This document shows positions 15,311-27,665 of a stretch of 64,000 bases of DNA, piece after piece. A model generated the notes under the pieces. It did no database searches. It was not told the origin of the DNA and worked only from the letters and a program-made list of their open reading frames with translations. The DNA comes from Limnoperna fortunei. Taxonomy: Eukaryota; Mollusca; Bivalvia; Mytilida; Modiolidae. Position 1 is the first letter of the stretch; the number at the start of each line of letters is the position of its first letter. Location: the NCBI GenBank assembly GCA_944474755.1, contig OX104115.1, forward strand, positions 52,270,648 through 52,334,647, written 5' to 3'. The position numbers and the translations under genes were made by a program.

Positions 15311-18300
15311 AGGAATGTTCATTTAACTATTAAGCTTAATGGAATAGTGAACGCATTTAATGAAATTCCTAAAATTTTAGTCTCAGTTTAGAAACTATTA
15401 ATGTACACCTCCAAAATATAGTACAACTGAATATCAATAATTTAAATTTGAACTCAAAAACTTTCTCAGGATGTACAAGGTGCATAATTAGGATAGTTTC
15501 ATACTATTTTTCTTAATTGAAATGTATTTCAAGAGATAAAAGTCTTATCCTAACAGTTTGAAGGTACTCAGTATCTCACTTTGTAAAAGGGGGGGTGTGA
15601 AATTAACTAAAAAAGATGCAAAATTTATGATAAAATTATGTAATTAGTGCCTTTCTATGTGTGAAATAAGTCCATTTGTGTTGGATGTATATTGCCAAGC
15701 TTGCTATTTACATCTGCAACTAAGAAATTGAAAAATTAAGGAATAATGCATCTCTTGATCACCAAGCTAATTTTTCATGATAACGCGCATGTGAGGTCTT
15801 TGTATGTTTTCATGCATTTCTTAAAAACCGCTGAAAGGAATTCGACAAAATTTTTGAATTTGTTTCGACTAACATAAATCTAAGACCAGGAATTATTTTA
15901 TTTAATTTGTTGAACAAAAACATCTTCTTTAGGTGTAGTACCACCAAATACCAGGAACCAGTCCAGAGGTTGTACGTAAAAGTAGTACTAGTCAACAGAC
16001 AGGTTCACTCTTGCATCATATAGAATTTGAACCGCACATGATACCAGAATAAATTTGGTATTTTTGGAAAGCTGAATATTCTAGGAAACTTGAGGATAAA
16101 GTTTTATTGGTTTTAAATGAACAGAAAAATGTTGAGCGTCAATTAGGGACAAGCACTATTTTTGGACTGAAATAGAAAGTGAAAGTAGATTTTTAGACCA
16201 CGTGGACTTCAGGTTCAGCGTTTTTTCTTAATAAATGCCATGAAACATATTGTGAAATTTTGATAGAATGTTCAGCCAGTGCATTTTTATAGGGGACAGA
16301 AGTGTCACTTAATTTGAAACAAAGGTAAATTTTCTAGGATAAGTCAAAATTATCAAATTTTAATATAGCCGAAGAGTAAAAAATCTATGGTGGTCCTAAA
16401 CCTGAAGAGGCCATATACAGGTATATCAACTTCTATTTCTTTTGATCAAAATGGTATTGAAAGAAGGTAAATCACCAAGACTATCATTTTAATTGCTTAT
16501 CAGAGCCAAAACCTATAGGGGGGGTCAAATTTCAGCCTAAATATGGTATTATGTAATATTGAATGAAATTATGGGGTCTGCAGTGGTCCGCGCTTAGTAG
16601 AATGTGCTTTAATTTAAATAAACTCCTGTCTTAGGTTTTGGATGTAATGAAAGGGTCAAAATGTATAAAACTAGATCTGGTAGACATTCTAGTATGCAGA
16701 AAAATAGTGTATTTAAGATGAATTTGTCAATTTTACACCTGCGGCTTAAGTCGGTTATATTGCTGGCATGGGTTAATACTAAAATTATTTATTTTCTAAT
16801 CTGATGCTTGCTAGGGGTAAATTTGTTAGTAAACTAGTAACAATATGCAATAATTGTAATTGTTAAGATAATTTGGCTTTGAGATGATGGTACTTCTGTC
16901 AAAAATTCCTTAAACATGAGCAGTAATGGGAAATTGGCCAATTTTTGCAATTTCAAACCAAAGCAAGATATAATTTTGTTTCTTTGTATGCCAATTTGAA
17001 CTTTAGTGGGTTTTTTTAGTAAGGAATGTTCATTTAACTATTAAGCTTAATGGAATAGTGAACGCATTTAATGAAATTCCTAAAATTTTAGTCTCAGTTT
17101 AGAAACTATTAATGTACACCTCCAAAATATAGTACAACTGAATATCAATAAATTTAAATTTGAACTCAAAAACTTTCTCAGGATGTACAAGGTGCATAAT
17201 TAGGATAGTTTCATACTATTTTTCTTAATTGAAATGTATTTCAAGAGATAAAAGTCTTATCCTAACAGTTTGAAGGTACTCAGTATCTCACTTTGTAAAA
17301 GGGGGGATGTGAAATTAACTAAAAAAGATGCAAAAGTTATGATAAAATTATGTAATTAGTGCCTTTCTATGTGTGAAATAAGTCCATTTGTGTTGGATGT
17401 ATATTGCCAAGCTTGCTATTTACATCTGCAACTAAGAAATTGAAAAATTAAGGAATAATGCATCTCTTGATCACCAAGCTAATTTTTCATGATAACGCGC
17501 ATGTGAGGTCTTTGTATGTTTTCATGCATTTCTTAAAAACCGCTGAAAGGAATTCGACAAAATTTTAGAATTTGTTTCGACTAACATAAATCTAAGACCA
17601 GGAATTATTTTATTTAATTTGTTGAACAAAAACATCTTCTTTAGGTGTAGTACCACCAAATACCAGGAACCAGTCCAGAGGTTGTACGTAAAAGTAGTAC
17701 TAGTCAACAGATAGGTTCACTCTTGCATCATATAGAATTTGAACCGCACATGATACCAGAATAAATTTGGTATTTTTGGAAAGCTGAATATTCTAGGAAA
17801 CTTGAGGATAAAGTTTTATTGGTTTTAAATGAACAGAAAAATGTTGAGAGTCAATTAGGGACAAGCACTATTTTTGGACTGAAATAGAAAATGAAAGTAG
17901 ATTTTTAGACCACGTGGACTTCAGGTTGAGCGTTTTTTCTTAATAAATGCCATGAAACATATTGTGAAATTTTGATAGAATGTTCAGCCAGTGCATTTTT
18001 ATAGGGGACAGAAGTGTCACTTAATTTGAAACAAAGGTAAATTTTCTAGGATAAGTCAAAATTATCAAATTTTAATATAGCCGAAGAGTAAAAAATCTAT
18101 GGTGGTCCTAAACCTGAAGAGGCCATATACAGGTATATCAACTTCTATTTCTTTTGATCAAAATGGTATTGAAAGAAGGTAAATCACCAAGACTATCATT
18201 TTAATTGCTTATCAGAGCCAAAACCTATAGGGGGGGTCAAATTTCAGCCTAAATATGGTATTATGTAATATTGAATGAAATTATGGGGTCTGCAGTGGTC

Positions 18301-20809
18301 TGCGCTTAGTAGAATGTGCTTTAATTTAAATAAACTCCTGTCTTAGGTTTTGGATGTAATGAAAGGGTCAAAATGTATAAAACTAGATCTGGTAGACATT
18401 CTAGTATGCAGAAAAATAGTGTATTTAAGATGAATTTGTCAATTTTACACCTGCGGCTTAAGTCGGTTATATTGCTGGCATGGGTTAATACTAAAATTAT
18501 TTATTTTCTAATCTGATGCTTGCTAGGGGTAAATTTGTTAGTAAACTAGTAACAATATGCAATAATTGTACTTGTTTAGATAATTTGGCTTTGAGATGAT
18601 GGTACTTCTGTCAAAAATTCCTTAAACATGAGCAGTAATGGGAAATTGGCCAATTTTTGCAATTTCAAACCAAAGCAAGATATAATTTTGTTTCTTTGTA
18701 TGCCAATTTGAACTTTAGTGGGTTTTTTTAGTAAGGAATGTTCATTTAACTATTAAGCTTAATGGAACAGTGAACGCATTTAATGAAATTCCTAAAATTT
18801 TAGTCTCAGTTTAGAAACTATTAATGTACACCTCCAAAATATAGTACAACTGAATATCAATAAATTTAAATTTGAACTCAAAAACTTTCTCAGGATGTAC
18901 AAGGTGCATAATTAGGATAGTTTCATACTATTTTTCTTAATTGAAATGTATTTCAAGAGATAAAAGTCTTATCCTAACAGTTTGAAGGTACTCAGTATCT
19001 CACTTTGTAAAAGGGGGGATGTGAAATTAACTAAAAAAGATGCAAAATTTATGATAAAATTATGTAATTAGTGCCTTTCTATGTGTGAAATAAGTCCATT
19101 TGTGTTGGATGTATATTGCCAAGCTTGCTATTTACATCTGCAACTAAGAAATTGAAAAATTAAGGAATAATGCATCTCTTGATCACCAAGCTAATTTTTC
19201 ATGATAACGCGCATGTGAGGTCTTTGTATGTTTTCATGCATTTCTTAAAAACCGCTGAAAGGAATTCGACAAAATTTTAGAATTTGTTTCGACTAACATA
19301 AATCTAAGACCAGGAATTATTTTATTTAATTTGTTGAACAAAAACATCTTCTTTAGGTGTAGTACCACCAAATACCAGGAACCAGTCCAGAGGTTGTACG
19401 TAAAAGTAGTACTAGTCAACAGACAGGTTCACTCTTGCATCATATAGAATTTCAACCGCACATGATACCAGAATAAATTTGGTATTTTTGGAAAGCTGAA
19501 TATTCTAGGAAACTTGAGGATAAAGTTTTATTGGTTTTAAATGAACAGAAAAATGTTGAGAGTCAATTAGGGACAAGCACTATTTTTGGACTGAAATAGA
19601 AAGTGAAAGTAGATTTTTAGACCACGTGGACTTCAGGTTCAGCGTTTTTTCTTAATAAATGCCATGAAACATATTGTGAAATTTTGATAGAATGTTCAGC
19701 CAGTGCATTTTTATAGGGGACAGAAGTGTCACTTAATTTGAAACAAAGGTAAATTTTCTAGGATAAGTCAAAATTATCAAATTTTAATATAGCCGAAGAG
19801 TAAAAAATCTATGGTGGTCCTAAACCTGAAGAGGCCATATACAGGTATATCAACTTCTATTTCTTTTGATCAAAATGGTATTGAAAGAAGGTAAATCACC
19901 AAGACTATCATTTTAATTGCTTATCAGAGCCAAAACCTATAGGGGGGGTCAAATTTCAGCCTAAATATGGTATTATGTAATATTGAATGAAATTATGGGG
20001 TCTGCAGTGGTCCGCGCTTAGTAGAATGTGCTTTAATTTAAATAAACTCCTGTCTTAGGTTTTGGATGTAATGAAAGGGTCAAAATGTATAAAACTAGAT
20101 CTGGTAGACATTCTAGTATGCAGAAAAATAGTGTATTTAAGATGAATTTGTCAATTTTACACCTGCGGCTTAAGTCGGTTATATTGCTGGCATGGGTTAA
20201 TACTAAAATTATTTATTTTCTAATCTGATGCTTGCTAGGGGTAAATTTGTTAGTAAACTAGTAACCATGTGCAATAATTGTACTTGTTAAGATAATTTGG
20301 CTTTGAGATGATGGTACTTCTGTCAAAAATTCCTTAAACATGAGCAGTAATGGGAAATTGGCCAATTTTTGCAATTTCATACCAAAGCAAGATATAATTT
20401 TGTTTCTTTGTATGCCAATTTGAACTTTAGTGGGTTTTTTTTAGTAAGGAATGTTCATTTAACTATTAAGCTTAATGGAATAGTGAACGCATTTAATGAA
20501 ATTCCTAAAATTTTAGTCTCAGTTTAGAAACTATTAATGTACACCTCCAAAATATAGTACAACTGAATATCAATACAATTTAAATTTGAACTCAAAAACT
20601 TTCTCAGGATGTACTAGGTGCATAATTAGGACAGTTTCATACTATTTTTCTTAATTGAAATGTATTTCAAGAGATAAAAGTCTTATCCTAACAGTTTGAA
20701 GGTACTCAGTATCTCACTTTGTAAAAAGGGGGGGGGATGTGAAATTAACTAAAAAAGATGCAAAATTTATGATAAAATTATGTAATTAGTGCCTTTCTAT
20801 GTGTGAAAT

Positions 20810-23800
20810 AAGTCCATTTGTGTTGGATGTATATTGCCAAGCTTGCTATTTACATCTGCAACTAAGAAATTGAAAAATTAAGGAATAATGCATCTCTTGA
20901 TCACCAAGCTAATTTTTCATGATAACGCGCATGTGAGGTCTTTGTATGTTTTCATGCATTTCTTGAAAACCGCTGAAAGGAATTCGACAAAATTTTAGAA
21001 TTTGTTTCGACTAACATAAATCTAAGACCAGGAAAAATTTTATTTAATTTGTTGAACAAAAACATCTTCTTTATGAAGAGGCCATATACAGGTATATCAA
21101 CTTCTATTTCTTTTGATAAAAATGGTATTGAAAGAAGGTAAATCACCAAGACTATCATTTTAATTGCTTATCAGAGCCAAAACCTATAGGGGGGGTCAAA
21201 TTTCAGCCTAAATATGGTATTATGTAATATTGCATGAAATTATGGGGTCTGCAGTGGTCCGCGCTTAGTAGAATGTGCTTTAATTTGAAATAAACTCCTG
21301 TTTTATGTTTTGGATGTAATGAAAGGGTCAAAATGTATAAAACTAGAACTGGTAGACATTCTAGTATGCAGAAAAGTAGTGTATTTAATATGAATTTGTC
21401 AATTTTACACCTGCGGCTTAAGTCGGTTACATTGCTGGCATGGGTTAATACTAAAATTATTTATTTTCTAATCTGATGCTTGCTAGGGGTAAATTTGTTA
21501 GTAAACAAGTAACCATATGCAATAATTGTACTTGTTAAGATAATTTGGCTTTGAGATGATGGTACTTCTGTCAAAAATTCCTTAAACATGAGCAGTAATG
21601 GGAAATTGGCCAATTTTTGCAATTTCATACCAAAGCAAGATATAATTTTGTTTCTTTGTATGCCAGTTTGAACTTTAGTGGGTTTTTTTTTAGTAAGGAA
21701 TGTTCATTTAACTATTAAGCTTAATGGAATAGTGAACACATTTAATGAAATTCCTAAAATTTTAGTCTCAGTTTAGAAACTATTAATGTACACCTCCAAA
21801 ATATAGTACAACTGAATATCAATAAATTTAAATTTGAACTCAAAAACTTTCTCAGTATGTACTAGGTGCATAATTAGGACAGTTTCATACTATTTTTCTT
21901 AATTGAAATGTATTTCAAGAGATAAAATTCTTATCCTAACAGTTTGAAGGTACTCAGTATCTCACTTTGTAAAAAGGGGGGGGGGATGTGAAATTAACTA
22001 AAAAAGATGCGAAATTTATGATAAAATTATGTAATTAGTGCCTTTCTATGTGTGAAATAAGTCCATTTGTGTTGGATGTATATTGCCAAGCTTGCTATTT
22101 ACATCTGCAACTAAGAAATTGAAAAATTAAGGAATAATGCATCTCTTGATCACCAAGCTAATTTTTCATGATAACGCGCATGTGAGGTCTTTGTATGTTT
22201 TCATACATTTCTTGAAAACCGCTGAAAGGAATTCGACAAAATTTTAGAATTTGTTTCGACTAACATAAATCTAAGACCAGGAAAATTATTTTTAAATTTG
22301 TTGAACAAAAACATCTTCTGTATGAAGAGGCCATATACAGGTATATCAACTTCTATTTCTTTTGATAAAAATGGTATTGAAAGAAGGTAAATCACCAAGA
22401 CTATCATTTTAATTGCTTATCAGAGCCAAAACCTATAGGGGGGGTCAAATTTCAGCCTAAATATGGTATTATGTAATATTGCATGAAATTATGGGGTCTG
22501 CAGTGGTCCGCGCTTAGTAGAATGTGCTTTAATTTGAAATAAACTCCTGTTTTATGTTTTGGATGTAATGAAAGGGTCAAAATGTATAAAACTAGAACTG
22601 GTAGACATTCTAGTATGCAGAAAAGTAGTGTATTTAATATGAATTTGTCAATTTTACACCTGCGGCTTAAGTCGGTTACATTGCTGGCATGGGTTAATAC
22701 TAAAATTATTTATTTTCTAATCTGATGCTTGCTAGGGGTAAATTTGTTAGTAAACAAGTAACCATATGCAATAATTGTACTTGTTAAGATAATTTGGCTT
22801 TGAGATGATGGTACTTCTGTCAAAAATTCCTTAAACATGAGCAGTAATGGGAAATTGGCCAATTTTTGCAATTTCATACCAAAGCAAGATATAATTTTGT
22901 TTCTTTGTATGCCAGTTTGAACTTTAGTGGGTTTTTTTTTAGTAAGGAATGTTCATTTAACTATTAAGCTTAATGGAATAGTGAACACATTTAATGAAAT
23001 TCCTAAAATTTTAGTCTCAGTTTAGAAACTATTAATGTACACCTCCAAAATATAGTACAACTGAATATCAATAAATTTAAATTTGAACTCAAAAACTTTC
23101 TCAGTATGTACTAGGTGCATAATTAGGACAGTTTCATACTATTTTTCTTAATTGAAATGTATTTCAAGAGATAAAAGTCTTATCCTAACAGTTTGAAGGT
23201 ACTCAGTATCTCACTTTGTAAAAAGGGGGGGGGGGGATGTGAAATTAACTAAAAAAGATGCGAAATTTATGATAAAATTATGTAATTAGTGCCTTTCTAT
23301 GTGTGAAATAAGTCCATTTGTGTTGGATGTATATTGCCAAGCTTGCTATTTACATCTGCAACTAAGAAATTGAAAAATTAAGGAATAATGCATCTCTTGA
23401 TCACCAAGCTAATTTTTCATGATAACGCGCATGTGAGGTCTTTGTATGTTTTCATACATTTCTTGAAAACCGCTGAAAGGAATTCGACAAAATTTTAGAA
23501 TTTGTTTCGACTAACATAAATCTAAGACCAGGAAAATTTTTTTTAAATTTGTTGAACAAAAACATCTTCTGTATGAAGAGGCCATATACAGGTATATCAA
23601 CTTCTATTTCTTTTGATAAAAATGGTATTGAAAGAAGGTAAATCACCAAGACTATCATTTTAATTGCTTATCAGAGCCAAAACCTATAAGGGGGGGGGGG
23701 GGGCTCAAATTTCAGCCTAAATATGGTATTATGTAATATTGTATGAAATTATGGGGTCTGCAGTGGTCCGCGCTTAGTAGAATGTGCTTTAATTTAAATA

Positions 23801-24566
23801 AAGTCCTGTTGTAGGTTTTGGATGTAATGAAAGGGTCAAAATGTATAAAACTAGAACTGGTAGACATTCTAGTATGCAGAAAAATAGTGTATTTAAGATG
23901 AATTTGTCAATTTTACACCTGCGGCTTAAGTCGGTTACATTGCTGGCATGGGTTACTACTAAAATTATTTATTTTCTAATCTGATGCTTGCTAGGGGTAA
24001 ATTTGTTAGTAAACTAATAACCATATGCAATAATTGTACTTGTTAAGATAATTTGGCTTTGAGATGATGGTACTTCTGTCAAAAATTCCTTAAACATGAG
24101 CAGTAATGGGAAATTGGCCAATTTTTGCAATTTCATACCAAAGCAAGATATAATTTTGTTTCTTTGTATGCCAGTTTGAACTTTAGTGGGTTTTATTTAG
24201 TAAGGAATGTTCATTTAACTATTAAGCTTAATGGAATAGTGAACGCATTTAATGAAATTCCTAAAATTTTAGTCTCAGTTTAGAAACTATTAATGTACAC
24301 CTCCAAAATATAGTACAACTGAATATCAATAAATTTAAATTTGAACTCAAAAACTTTCTCAGGATGTACTAGGTGCATAATTAGGACAGTTTCATACTAT
24401 TTTTCTTAATTGAAATGTATTTCAAGAGATAAAAGTCTTATCCTAACAGTTTGAAGGTACTCAGTATCTCACTTTGTAAAAAGGGGGGGGGGGATGTGAA
24501 ATTAACTAAAAAAGATGCAAAATTTATGATAAAATTATGTAATTAGTGCCTTTCTATGTGTGAAAT
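20810..24566. repeat. Three 1.25 kb deletion-variant satellite units
   Basis: Units 13-15 lack about 472 bp present in the long monomer (equivalent to 19355-19826). CTTCTTTA is joined directly to TGAAGAGGCC; units 14 and 15 read CTTCTGTA at the junction. All three share the breakpoint, so a single deletion was amplified. They also share private substitutions relative to the 1.71 kb units. The final partial unit (24567 onward) again has the undeleted form. Confidence 0.93.
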
Positions 24567-25147
24567 AAGTCCATTTGTGTTGGATGTATATTGCCAAGCT
24601 TGCTATTTACATCTGCAACTAAGAAATTGAAAAATTAAGGAATAATGCATCTCTTGATCACCAAGCTAATTTTTCATGATAACGCGCATGTGAGGTCTTT
24701 GTATGTTTTCATCCATTTCTTGAAAACCGCTGAAAGGAATTTGACAAAATTTTAGAATTTGTTTCGACTAACATAAATCTAAGACCTGGAAAAATTTTAT
24801 TTAATTTGTTGAACAAAAACATCTTCTTTAGGTGTAGGACCACCAAATACTGAGGAACCAGTCCAGATGTTGTACATAAAAGTAGTACTAGTCAACAGAC
24901 AGGTTCACTCTTGCATCATATAGAATTTGAACCGCACATGATACCAGAATAAATTTGGTATTTTTGGAAAGCTGAATATTCTAGGAAACTTGAGGATAAA
25001 GTTTTATTGGTTTTAAATGAACATAAAAATGTTGAGAGTCAATTAGGGACAAGCACTATTTTTGGACTGAAAGTGAAAGTAGATTTTTAGACCACGTGGA
25101 CTTCAGGTTGAGCGTTTTTTCTTATATGCCATGAAACATATTGTGAA
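24567..25147. repeat. Terminal partial satellite unit and array boundary
   Basis: The last unit keeps the segment deleted in units 13-15 but carries more substitutions and small indels, for example GTAGGACC for GTAGTACC. It stops after CATATTGTGAAA, where the sequence switches to reverse-transcriptase-derived sequence on the opposite strand. Confidence 0.9.
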
Positions 25148-25825
25148 AAAGTTAAAATTACTGAGGATAAAAGTATGAAATATAGTTAGTTTACTAAGTC
25201 TAGACAAACAATGTCCCAAACGCTTTAAAATATTTAATTGCTGTGATGCCTTCCTGCAGATGTTACCAATATTTACATCAAAGTTTAGCTGATAATCAAT
25301 ATCTATACCTAGTAATTTTACAGTAGATTCACACGAGATATTCGAGCTTTGAATGTCTATACAGGGATATTTAGAAAAAGTTTTTTTACCAATTGCTAAA
25401 AATTGAAATTTATCAGGATTTTCCTGCATTTTGTTTATTAAACCATTTAATAAGTTCTATTGAATCACTTTGTAAGGCACTTATTAAATTATCATAATTC
25501 GGGTTACAAAAAGACAAAGTGTTGTCATCTGCATAATTGTACAAGGTACCAGATTTCACAACTGAAAAAATATCATTAATAAACACGTTGAGCAATAGAG
25601 GTCCAAGTATTGAGCCTTGTGGGACTCCTTTCTGGATGTCAGCCCAGCTGCTGAGGATGCTGTTTAGTTTAATTTGCTGTTTCCGGTTTGTTAAATACGA
25701 TTTTAGGAGGGAGACCGAATTAGGTAAAACATCATATGTTGACAATTTGTCAAGCAAAATATCATGGGGAGGCAGTCAAAGGCCTTAGAGAGATCCATGA
25801 GAACTGCTGCAACATGTACTTAGAT
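25148..25825 (-). pseudogene. Non-LTR retrotransposon reverse transcriptase fragment, frameshifted
   Basis: On the minus strand the translation runs through recognisable RT blocks: LMDLSKAFDCLP, then GVPQGSILGPLLL, then the catalytic YADD box (near 25525), then LIKWF, NPDKFQFLAIG and LLGIDIDYQLNFD of the thumb region. These are typical of Jockey/CR1-like LINE polymerases. About 220 residues remain. Two frameshifts break it: one just after the DCLP block (near 25765, one C fewer than needed) and one between LIKWFNK and MQENPDK (near 25430). The endonuclease domain is absent on the 5' side. On the 3' side the sequence stops at SNFNF exactly where the satellite begins. No poly-A tail or target-site duplication is visible. 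It is a dead copy with no inferred function. Confidence 0.92.
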
Positions 25826-27257
25826 AACAAACTTAAATAAATAAATGCAAAATTTCTATATCAGGTGTTTTTGCTTAAGAGGACTTTTATCCAACTTTCT
25901 TCCAATGCCAAAAATATTATTCTCATTCCAATTTATTAGGATTTTGTTTACTTATTTATTTAAAAAAAAAATGATATGGAAAAAATCAGCTCATGTTTTT
26001 ATAATGATATGATGAATGAAAGTTTATTGACATGATTTAATGCAGCTTCTTATATCTTTTAAACATGGGCCATTTCCATAAATTTGTACAACTAATGTCT
26101 GTATATCACTGAATATTATACCAAAAGGTCACAGTTGTAATACTACAATATATAGGACAGACACATTAAGCATCCAGTATGAGATAATCTAAGGTTTGAC
26201 CATTATTCCCCCACGAAATAAATCCATTGGGCTGAATGCTTTGAGCAGAAGTTATTGACATCATCTTACCTGCTGCAATTTTGTTATCGGTAAGCAACAG
26301 TTTTATACATATTTATTATGATACCTCAAATCAAAATTGAAAATGATTTACATGGCACTTGGGGGTTGGGTTGGGGTCAGAGATACTTTATACTGCTAAC
26401 AGTAAATGAAATTTGCACTAAAATCTCCCAACATTGCACTAAAATCTCTCTACTTTTTAAAGCTGTTTGGGGAAAAGGATATTTCTATATCTTTATTTTC
26501 GTTCTGATATTGATGCAAATAGAACAACACATATTTTTACTGCTCATTTTGAACATTTGCTTATTGAGTCACTTTTTGTTTAATTATTTTTTAAAAAGCA
26601 TGTGTGAAGTGATGGCAGGTATTGAAATCTCAGGCAACATTGGTTAATAGTTAAGCGTAAATAATGTCCTTAAAAGGTACATTGTTTACCTATCATACAT
26701 GTAAATTACACACAACATATGCTTTAATTATACTATTAAAATGGGTAATGCAGCTAAGAGATGGTTAGCATTTAAGAAAAGCTAAACTTGTAAACATAAT
26801 TACATTGTACTGGTTTTTGTGTATGTTGGAGTTGTTGCCCTTCAATCAAATTTTATAATTTGGGGTTTTTAAAATTTGATTTTCAACCTATTTGCTAATA
26901 TGTTTTGTAAATACATACGTATTTTCAGTGTTTGCTTGGTATGCAAGTCAATTTTTTACATGCATCTTCTGCAGCTTCTGCCTATTGTAGGTTCACACGT
27001 TTACCTTTAATATTCAAAGTTGATTACAAATACAACATAAACAAAAAATATTATCGGTATTTTTGTGTGTATTTTTATTAATTTTCACAGTAACAATGCT
27101 TAATAAATCAGAAATGCTGTTTATTGAGTAATTAATCAAAATTTGAATAACCCAGTAATTTCCCATCCAAGAAGCATATATGTTGTTAAATTCATTGTTA
27201 TTGTACAACATTTTGTCTTGTTAAATAAAAACTTAAAGCAATATTTTGATATTTCAG
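25826..27257. other. AT-rich stretch without recognisable features
   Basis: Open frames here are short and low in complexity (for example 26318-26647 on the plus strand). No domain, repeat family or splice-bounded exon could be recognised. Confidence 0.6.
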
Positions 27258-27365
27258 TATCAAACTTGGTGGATGATATACTTGGTAAGCAAGAAAAAAA
27301 TGAAGAAGATACTGAGAGGCATACAAGAACCAAAAAGTCAAGGAGAGACCAAATCATGGAAATAG
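27258..27365 (+). CDS. Candidate internal exon, unknown protein
   Basis: A 108-nt segment is bounded by an acceptor (TTTTGATATTTCAG) and a donor (GAAATAG then GTAGAT). Read with one base contributed by an upstream exon, it encodes about 36 open residues beginning SNLVDDILGKQEKNEED and continuing with basic residues (TKKSRRDQIMEI). The length is a multiple of three and entry and exit phases match, as expected for an internal exon. The charged composition differs from the random AT-rich translations nearby. I do not recognise the family, and no partner exon is evident on either side. It could be a chance open stretch. It reads on the same strand as the fasciclin gene but is too distant and different to assign to it. 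Confidence 0.3.
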   Translation, partial: YQTWWMIYLVSKKKMKKILRGIQEPKSQGETKSWK

Positions 27366-27439
27366 GTAGATGAAATGTAAATTTCTGCATTTTGAGCTGA
27401 TGTACAACTTAGACAAATTATTTAGCTGTTGGTACTGGT

Positions 27440-27665
27440 TTTGTTTGTTTTATTGGGGTTTAATATAGTAAGTAATTTAATGTTAGCAATTTTTCATTAA
27501 GTAGTATATTAAAGCATTCAGTTTTTATAGGAGAGAAGCTGGACTACTAGTTGAAAACCCCCTAACCTTCGGCAGGAAAACTGGCAATCCTTGTCAATCG
27601 AAGGCTCAAACTTGCAACCTCAGCATTGACAGGCACATAATTAATGGCAGATGACTAAAGCCCCT
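27440..27665 (-). mobile_element. SINE family A (tRNA-derived), degraded copy
   Basis: Carries family landmarks in reverse orientation: the TTGTTTGTTTTA tail side, then CAGTTTTTAT, GGCAGGAAAACTGGCAATCC and the box-B-like end CTCAAACTTGCAACCTCAGC. The middle is heavily diverged. Confidence 0.75.

Larger units (their letters stand above)
10294..17379. repeat. Duplicated satellite dimer (3.54 kb higher-order unit, two copies)
   Basis: Units of 1832+1712 bp (10294-13837) are followed by units of 1830+1712 bp (13838-17379). Both long units carry the same ~119 bp internal duplication, and both short units share variants such as AACAATATGCAATAATTGTAATTG and TTTCAAACC. The pairing indicates that a dimer was duplicated as a block, a nascent higher-order repeat. 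Confidence 0.85.
1..25147. repeat. Satellite array of ~1.71 kb monomers (16 units, last partial)
   Basis: Near-identical head-to-tail units begin (taking AAGTCCATTTGTGTTGG as start) at 1, 1721, 3436, 5152, 6864, 8580, 10294, 12126, 13838, 15668, 17380, 19092, 20810, 22059, 23310 and 24567. Unit lengths are about 1720, 1715, 1716, 1712, 1716, 1714, 1832, 1712, 1830, 1712, 1712, 1718, 1249, 1251, 1257 and 581 (partial). Each monomer is AT-rich and carries two same-strand G runs of variable length, one before TCAAATTTCAGCC and one before ATGTGAAATTAAC. Differences between units are mostly single substitutions and G-run length. No gene, tRNA-like box or terminal repeat is seen in the monomer. The array continues past the left edge of the window. 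Head-to-tail order, length variants and increasing divergence toward the right end fit a satellite evolving by unequal exchange. Confidence 0.97.

Noticed and set aside
25537..25788. 83-residue plus-strand frame
   Set aside because: It is the antisense shadow of the reverse transcriptase fragment.
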